From assembly GCA_943913325.1 (NCBI GenBank), contig CALTXP010000056.1, positions 1-9,920 of the forward strand: 9,920 nt of DNA, read 5' to 3'. A program made the translations under genes and the position numbers. Each line of letters opens with the position of its first letter. Position 1 is the first letter of the stretch. Positions 6,048-9,920 of this stretch are shown piece by piece. The notes below the pieces were generated by a model. It was not told the origin of the DNA. It made no database searches and saw only the letters and a list, made by a program, of their open reading frames with translations. The DNA is from an uncultured Anaerococcus sp. (GTDB taxonomy: Bacteria > Bacillota > Clostridia > Tissierellales > Peptoniphilaceae).

Positions 6048-6596
6048 TCACCTACTTTCTTTAATTAATTTTAGTATGTCTATATGGCTTTCTTTAGCAA
6101 CTAAATATTTAAGTCTAGTTTGATTATATAAATTAAAAAGTTTACATTTTTCTTCTTTATTTTTATAGACTTTCCAATATCCACTGTAAAGATAATTTCT
6201 TCCTTCGTTTTCAATAAAACCTATAACATCTTCAAATGGATAGCCCAATAACAAACCAATTTCATGTGGAAATTCATTTTGAACCAATCTTTTTTTCAAG
6301 CAATGAATGCAAGTTTCAATGCTATCTGTTTCATATCCATAAGTATTTAAAAGGCATTTTGTATTATTAAATCTAATACAATCGCTTAACAAGTTTTTTC
6401 TATAGCATAAGATCGATGATGAATTCTCTCTAATAGATATGATAGTAAAATAAATATCATATTTATTAAAATTATCATTCCATATTCTTACCATTTTATC
6501 TAAATTACAATACTTATTGTAAATGGTAAATAAATTCGAAGGCTTGATATTTCCTAAAACCTGACTACAATAGAGAGCTAATAATTCTTCTCCCAT
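6048..6596 (-). CDS. DUF3793 family protein, function unknown
   Basis: The 182-residue protein matches my memory of the DUF3793 family of Clostridia: an N-terminal C-x5-NIKPSNLF segment (10-23), the PHEIGLLLGYPFEDVIGF core (110-127) and GYWKVY (139-144). The function of the family is not known to me. There is no signal peptide or clear membrane segment, so it is probably cytoplasmic. It is rich in cysteine (Cys10, 30, 64, 73, 81, 96, 99, 151), including C-I-H-C at 96-99, which could bind a metal or cluster. The gene starts two bases after the flavodoxin stop (TAA-GG-ATG) with only a weak ribosome site, so it is coupled to flavodoxin and shares its Fur-type promoter. DUF3793 next to flavodoxin or Feo genes is, as I recall, recurrent. 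I infer a role tied to flavodoxin or iron limitation. Confidence 0.85.
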   Translation of the reverse strand: MGEELLALYCSQVLGNIKPSNLFTIYNKYCNLDKMVRIWNDNFNKYDIYFTIISIRENSSSILCYRKNLLSDCIRFNNTKCLLNTYGYETDSIETCIHCLKKRLVQNEFPHEIGLLLGYPFEDVIGFIENEGRNYLYSGYWKVYKNKEEKCKLFNLYNQTRLKYLVAKESHIDILKLIKESR

Positions 6597-6598
6597 CC

Positions 6599-7030
6599 TT
6601 ATAATTTGCTGCTTAAACTATCAGCTAAATTATAGCAAGCTTTAATATCATCATCTTCTGGATTACCATAGGCAGCAAGTCCATCAGCTACTAGGTTTAT
6701 ATTATCATCATTACATCTTTCTTGCCAGTCAAGCATCCATTGTCCGTCATTCCATTCGTATGAACCAAAAATAGCTACTGGCTTATTATCTAGTTTATCC
6801 TCAACTGACTCAAACATTGGTTCAAATTCAGCTTCTTCTAGCTCTTCATTACCCATAGCTGGGCATCCAAAGGCAAATCCATCATAGTTTGCTAGAGTGG
6901 AAATATCAAATCCACTAACTTCAAGCAAGTCTGTTTCTATATCGTTTTCTTTCAATCTAGAAAATACTGCATTTGCCATATTTTCTGTATTACCTGTTCC
7001 TGACCAATAAATTACTGCAACTTTTGACAT
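6599..7030 (-). CDS. Short-chain flavodoxin
   Basis: This 143-residue FMN protein carries low-potential electrons in the cytoplasm and can replace ferredoxin when iron is scarce. The FMN phosphate loop SGTGNT is at residues 10-15. The loop starting GCPAMGNEELEE (55-66) is the 50s loop, and FGSYEWNDGQWMLDW (88-102) is the 90s loop with Trp93 likely stacking on the flavin. The chain is strongly acidic, as expected for an electron carrier. Length fits the short-chain class, lacking the extra insertion of long-chain flavodoxins. AAGGAG lies seven bases before the ATG. It is first in an operon with the DUF3793 gene, and its promoter overlaps a close match to a Fur box, so induction at low iron is likely. 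The Feo operon lies directly upstream on the same strand. Confidence 0.94.
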   Translation of the reverse strand: MSKVAVIYWSGTGNTENMANAVFSRLKENDIETDLLEVSGFDISTLANYDGFAFGCPAMGNEELEEAEFEPMFESVEDKLDNKPVAIFGSYEWNDGQWMLDWQERCNDDNINLVADGLAAYGNPEDDDIKACYNLADSLSSKL

Positions 7031-7063
7031 ATTAATTCTCCTTTATATATAAATTGTCATTTT

Positions 7064-7091
7064 AGTATCGAATAACGATACTCATTATCAA
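7064..7091 (-). promoter_or_regulatory. Flavodoxin promoter overlapped by a Fur box
   Basis: On the minus strand TTGATA (7091-7086) and GATACT (7069-7064) form a -35/-10 pair with a 16-base spacer. Positions 7090-7070 read TGATAATGAGTATCGTTATT plus C and match the 21-base 7-1-7 Fur palindrome (two TGATAAT half sites inverted around one base) at about 17 positions. The site covers the -35 and the whole spacer, the classic geometry for Fe(II)-Fur repression. Confidence 0.7.
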
Positions 7092-7108
7092 CATCTATCA
7101 AAATTTTT

Positions 7109-7201
7109 TTGAAAGAAGTTATTATATATTAGTAAATTATAATCCTACCATAGGAGTGTTAGATTAATAATTTACTAATATATAACAATAACTTCTTTCA
7201 A
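7109..7201. repeat. 93-bp imperfect palindrome between feo operon and flavodoxin
   Basis: The left arm (7109-7140, beginning TTGAAAGAAGTTATT) pairs with the right arm (7167-7201, ending AATAACTTCTTTCAA) over about 32 bp with a single three-base bulge. AATC/GATT (7141-7144, 7162-7165) and CCTA/TAGG (7144-7147, 7151-7154) extend structure into the loop. On the minus strand it lies eight bases after the FeoB-associated gene, but A7-T4 rather than a clean U-tract follows it. On plus, T5 follows although no plus-strand gene precedes. It may end the feo transcript, or be a MITE-like palindrome; its sequence is unrelated to the one at 1159-1264. Confidence 0.7.
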
Positions 7202-7208
7202 TTTTTAA

Positions 7209-7361
7209 TTAAAATTTATTTTTATTGAACCCTTTTTGTGGATTATGCCCTGGGCAATCTTTGCACCCCCCTTCTGCATCATTTTTTATAAATCTAATAT
7301 ATACTATATATGAGCATAATAAGAGTATAAGTATCAATAGTATCCATGATTGTAAGTTCAT
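7209..7361 (-). CDS. Small FeoB-associated Cys-rich membrane protein
   Basis: A 50-codon gene follows feoB. The product has one N-terminal membrane segment (residues about 5-23, W-I-L-L-I-L-I-L-L-L-C-S-Y-I-V) and then a short basic and Cys-containing tail with GGC-K-D-C-PGH (31-39). This matches the FeoB-associated Cys-rich membrane protein family, found after feoB in many Firmicutes and suspected to assist Fe(II) transport by FeoB, perhaps in the role of proteobacterial FeoC. The tail is expected on the cytoplasmic side. The ribosome site AGGAGG is excellent and overlaps the feoB stop codon (TAGGAGGTAAAT-ATG), so the gene is clearly in the operon. Its length is normal for the family. Cys33 and Cys36 form a C-x2-C pair that might bind iron, which is an inference. 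Confidence 0.88.
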   Translation of the reverse strand: MNLQSWILLILILLLCSYIVYIRFIKNDAEGGCKDCPGHNPQKGFNKNKF

Positions 7362-7370
7362 ATTTACCTC

Positions 7371-9527
7371 CTAATTGTGGGCTAATTCTGTTCTATAAGA
7401 CTTAATTTCTTTTATAGAATTATCTGGCCTTAATAGTAAGTAAAGCAATGCTATTAAGACTATAATTGCTATTATAGTTGCTGGAGTGAATGTCTTATAT
7501 GCTATAAGACTTGCAAATTGATAGAAAATAAAGGTAATCGCATAAGCAAATCCCATTTGATATCCAACAGTTAACCAAGTCCATTTAGCATCACCCATTT
7601 CTGTTTTTATAGCTCCCACAGCTGCAAAACAAGGCATACATAACATATTAAATAGTAAGAATGCATATCCTGCAGTTGCTGAACCTATAGCAGTATTGAA
7701 TGCTGTTAAGAGAGCATTACTATCTTCAGTAACTTCCCCACCTAAGCCTAATAGTACACCCATAGTTGATACTATATTTTCTTTGGCAATAAATCCTGAT
7801 ATTGTAGCCACAACAGCTTTCCAAGTACCAAAACCAAGTGGAGCAAATATAAAAGCAATGGAAGAACCTATTACACCTAGGATTGAATTGCTTCCATCTT
7901 CTGCTGCTAAGTTAAGCTTAAAGGTAAAGTTAGTTAAAAACCAAATTAGCACTGCAGATAATAGAATAATAGTTCCAGCACGTTTGATATAAGCTTTTGT
8001 CTTATTCCATACATCTCTTAAAACTGATTCTATTCTTGGTGCATGATAAAGAGGTAGCTCCATTATAAATGGTGATGGATCAGATTGGAATTTTTTAAAT
8101 TTCTTTAAGATAACACCACTCATTATAATAGCTGCTATACCTATAATATAAAAGCTGAAGGTAACTAAAGCTCTATGTTCTGGGAAAAATGCTCCTGCTA
8201 TAAGAGCAATTACAGGAAGTTTTGCTGAACAAGGCATAAATGAAGTTGTCATTATGGTTATTCTTCTATCTCTATCATTTTCAATAGTTCTAGAAGCTTG
8301 TATACCTGGAACAGCACAACCTGTAGAAATCATAGCTGGTATGAATGACTTTCCTGAAAGACCAAAGTTTCTAAAGAGTCTATCCATTATAAAAGCAACC
8401 CTTGACATATATCCTATATCTTCAAGTAAGGATAGTAAAGCAAACAGTACCATCATTTGTGGTAAAAAGCCCAAAACTGCACCTACACCAGTAAGCATTC
8501 CATCAGTTACCAATCCTATTAGCATCTGATTTATATTAATTGACTCTAACAAGCTAGCTGCTCCAGGTACCAAAGTATCTTCAAATAATCCATTGACAGC
8601 GTCAGTACCTATTGTTCCTGGTGAATACTTAAATACTGATAGAGAATATACCAAAAACATTGTTAGGGCAAAAATCGGTAGACCCCAGATCCTTGATGTA
8701 ACTACATTATCAATCTTCTCAGTTTTTGATAACTTCATTTCGTGTTTAGTAAGAACCCTATCGCTTAAAGCATCTAATCTTTGATATCTTTCATTAGTTA
8801 TAATCGATTCAGCATCTTCATCAAAATATCGCTCACAGTCCTTACGAATCTCCTCTACTTTATCACTATCTTCTTTTGATAGCTTTATTTTATTGATCAT
8901 AGCAGTATCATCCTCAAAAGCTTTTATAGTATAAAACCTTCTCAGATCATCACTTACATAAGGATCTATAATATTTCTAATATCAGCAAGCTTATTTTCA
9001 AGATCATAGGAATAATCCATAGGATTTGGATAATAATCATTATCCATAGTATGAACTACCTCTTTAATAAGGGTATCCACACCCTTTTCTTTACTAGCAA
9101 TAACTTCTACTACAGGACATCCTAGTAAGTCTGATAGAGCTTTCTTATCAATTTCATCTCCCCTATCCCTTACTATATCCATCATATTTAAAACTATGAT
9201 AGTAGGTATACCAAGTTCTATAAGCTGACTTGTAAGATATAAATTTCTTATAAGATTTGATGCGTCAACAAGATTTACAATTACGTCTGGTCTATGCTCA
9301 ATTAAATATTCACGAGCTACTTTTTCTTCTAAGGTATAAGGTGATAAAGAATAAATACCTGGTAAATCTTGGATTGTTACATTATGATGCCCCTTTAGAT
9401 TTCCTTCTTTTTTATCAACTGTAACTCCTGGCCAGTTACCCACTCTTTGATTTGAGCCTGTTAAAGCATTAAAAAGTGTGGTTTTACCAGAGTTAGGATT
9501 ACCTGCTAGGGCTACTGTATAGCTCAT
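7371..9527 (-). CDS. feoB: Ferrous iron transporter FeoB
   Basis: FeoB imports Fe(II) across the cytoplasmic membrane. The 718 residues begin with a cytosolic G domain: G1 GNPNSGKT (9-16), switch/G2 around NWPGVTVD (31-38), G3 DLPG (54-57), G4 NMMD (114-117) and a G5-like ASKEKG (144-149). A helical linker domain follows (about 170-275), and then the membrane part with two Gate regions and hydrophobic segments from about 281 to 700. Conserved transport Cys motifs are present: GCAVPG (403-408), MPCSAKLP (431-438) and CMPCFAAVGAI (630-640). LPLYHAPR (491-498) is the usual cytoplasmic loop. Nothing is missing, and the length is normal for Gram-positive FeoB. The start overlaps the feoA stop by four bases (ATGA), giving tight coupling. 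Regulation by iron through Fur is expected from the family, but no Fur box is visible in the 166 bases upstream of feoA. Confidence 0.98.
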   Translation of the reverse strand: MSYTVALAGNPNSGKTTLFNALTGSNQRVGNWPGVTVDKKEGNLKGHHNVTIQDLPGIYSLSPYTLEEKVAREYLIEHRPDVIVNLVDASNLIRNLYLTSQLIELGIPTIIVLNMMDIVRDRGDEIDKKALSDLLGCPVVEVIASKEKGVDTLIKEVVHTMDNDYYPNPMDYSYDLENKLADIRNIIDPYVSDDLRRFYTIKAFEDDTAMINKIKLSKEDSDKVEEIRKDCERYFDEDAESIITNERYQRLDALSDRVLTKHEMKLSKTEKIDNVVTSRIWGLPIFALTMFLVYSLSVFKYSPGTIGTDAVNGLFEDTLVPGAASLLESININQMLIGLVTDGMLTGVGAVLGFLPQMMVLFALLSLLEDIGYMSRVAFIMDRLFRNFGLSGKSFIPAMISTGCAVPGIQASRTIENDRDRRITIMTTSFMPCSAKLPVIALIAGAFFPEHRALVTFSFYIIGIAAIIMSGVILKKFKKFQSDPSPFIMELPLYHAPRIESVLRDVWNKTKAYIKRAGTIILLSAVLIWFLTNFTFKLNLAAEDGSNSILGVIGSSIAFIFAPLGFGTWKAVVATISGFIAKENIVSTMGVLLGLGGEVTEDSNALLTAFNTAIGSATAGYAFLLFNMLCMPCFAAVGAIKTEMGDAKWTWLTVGYQMGFAYAITFIFYQFASLIAYKTFTPATIIAIIVLIALLYLLLRPDNSIKEIKSYRTELAHN

Positions 9528-9754
9528 GCTTCCTCCACTAAAATATTTTCTGCATCATCTTTTCTTATTGTAAGTTCATATCCTCTAAGACTTACTTGCA
9601 AAGGATCCCCCAAAGGTGCTACTTTTCTTACATAAAGCTCAGTACCCCTAGTAAGACCCATGTCTAATATTCTTCTCTTAAAAGGTCCATGACCATTAAC
9701 TTTTTCAATAGTTAAGGTCTCACCTATATTGGCTTCTTTTAATGATTTCACCAT
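9524..9754 (-). CDS. feoA: FeoA, SH3-like cytosolic partner of FeoB
   Basis: This 76-residue SH3-fold protein (FeoA domain) is needed for full FeoB activity and probably contacts its G domain. The family pattern is present: an N-terminal GETLTIEKV strand, ILDMGLTRGTELYVRKVAPLGDP in the middle (residues about 29-51, key L-D-M-G-x-x-x-G and P-L-G-D-P), and a LRGYELTIRKDDAENI end. Length is standard for the single-domain form. An AGGAGG ribosome site lies four bases before the ATG; the next codon is GTG and could also serve, but ATG is better placed. It opens the feoA-feoB-small membrane protein operon. A TATAAT box is about 60 bases upstream. Confidence 0.96.
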   Translation of the reverse strand: MVKSLKEANIGETLTIEKVNGHGPFKRRILDMGLTRGTELYVRKVAPLGDPLQVSLRGYELTIRKDDAENILVEEA

Positions 9755-9813
9755 TAATCCTCCTCGCTATAAAACTTCTATAATATATTTTAAAATTAGC
9801 TAAGTATAGATTT

Positions 9814-9841
9814 ATTATAGAACTTTTTATAAGTAAAACAA
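9814..9841 (-). promoter_or_regulatory. Candidate promoter of the feoAB operon
   Basis: On the minus strand a perfect TATAAT (9819-9814) is preceded after 16 bases by TTGTTT (9841-9836, first three bases of consensus only). It would leave a leader of about 55 bases before feoA. The region is so A+T-rich that other -10-like boxes occur by chance. I do not see a convincing Fur box around it. Confidence 0.4.
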
Positions 9842-9920
9842 GATTTTTTATAAAATATTAAAATATAAATAAAGTTTTACGGTTTTTATTATGTATAAAG
9901 TATACCATATAAAATAATGA

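Noticed and set aside
7696..8784. Three plus-strand ORFs (7696-7992, 8254-8529, 8593-8784) antisense to feoB
   Set aside because: Each lies inside conserved FeoB coding sequence on the other strand and shows no motif; they are typical shadows.
9893..9905. Palindrome GTATAAAGTATAC upstream of feoA
   Set aside because: The arms are only five bases, composed of A/T with one G/C, and no regulator motif is recognised; not above chance in this composition.

Overview
The window comes from a very A+T-rich, low-GC Gram-positive bacterium. The flavodoxin with a DUF3793 partner, the FeoA/FeoB/FeoB-associated set, the short CysE and the T-V-G-H form of the TyrRS signature all point to an anaerobic clostridium-type Firmicute. 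A Peptoniphilaceae/Tissierellia member such as Anaerococcus is my guess, but the genus is not provable from this sequence. All genes look intact except tyrS, which is cut by the left edge.

Layout. (1) 2-1144 (+) is tyrosyl-tRNA synthetase without its first residues. It converges on the next operon across a ~105-bp palindrome (1159-1264) that looks like a MITE or IS-end element serving as a two-way terminator. (2) 1276-3143 (-) is a two-gene operon: a trimeric-type purine nucleoside phosphorylase followed by a divergent MtnA-family sugar-1-phosphate isomerase. Facing away from it, 3334-3915 (+) encodes a class II (FucA/AraD-type) aldolase. Together these three could turn a purine nucleoside into free base plus dihydroxyacetone phosphate and a two-carbon aldehyde, through a sugar-1-phosphate and a ketose-1-phosphate. 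This resembles the 5'-deoxyadenosine/DHAP-shunt salvage logic. The divergent promoter region holds an unusual symmetric element. (3) 3916-4357 is a gene-free AT-rich stretch with several inverted repeats, ending in a strong terminator. (4) 4358-5786 (-) is a cysK-cysE cysteine biosynthesis operon with its own promoter. (5) 6048-7030 (-) is a flavodoxin-DUF3793 operon whose promoter overlaps a good Fur-box match, with a clear terminator at 5909-5945. (6) 7209-9754 (-) is the ferrous-iron operon feoA-feoB-small Cys-rich FeoB-associated membrane protein. The last gene is only 50 codons. A 93-bp palindrome (7109-7201) lies between this operon and the flavodoxin promoter.

The right half is therefore an iron-response neighbourhood: Fe(II) uptake beside an iron-sparing flavodoxin. 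The left half combines a housekeeping synthetase, cysteine synthesis and nucleoside/sugar-phosphate salvage. The most interesting parts are the putative PNP-isomerase-aldolase pathway with altered active-site residues, the symmetric 19-bp-spacer divergent promoter, the Fur-controlled flavodoxin-DUF3793 pair and the two long palindromes. I see no CRISPR array, tRNA, rRNA, transposase or phage gene.
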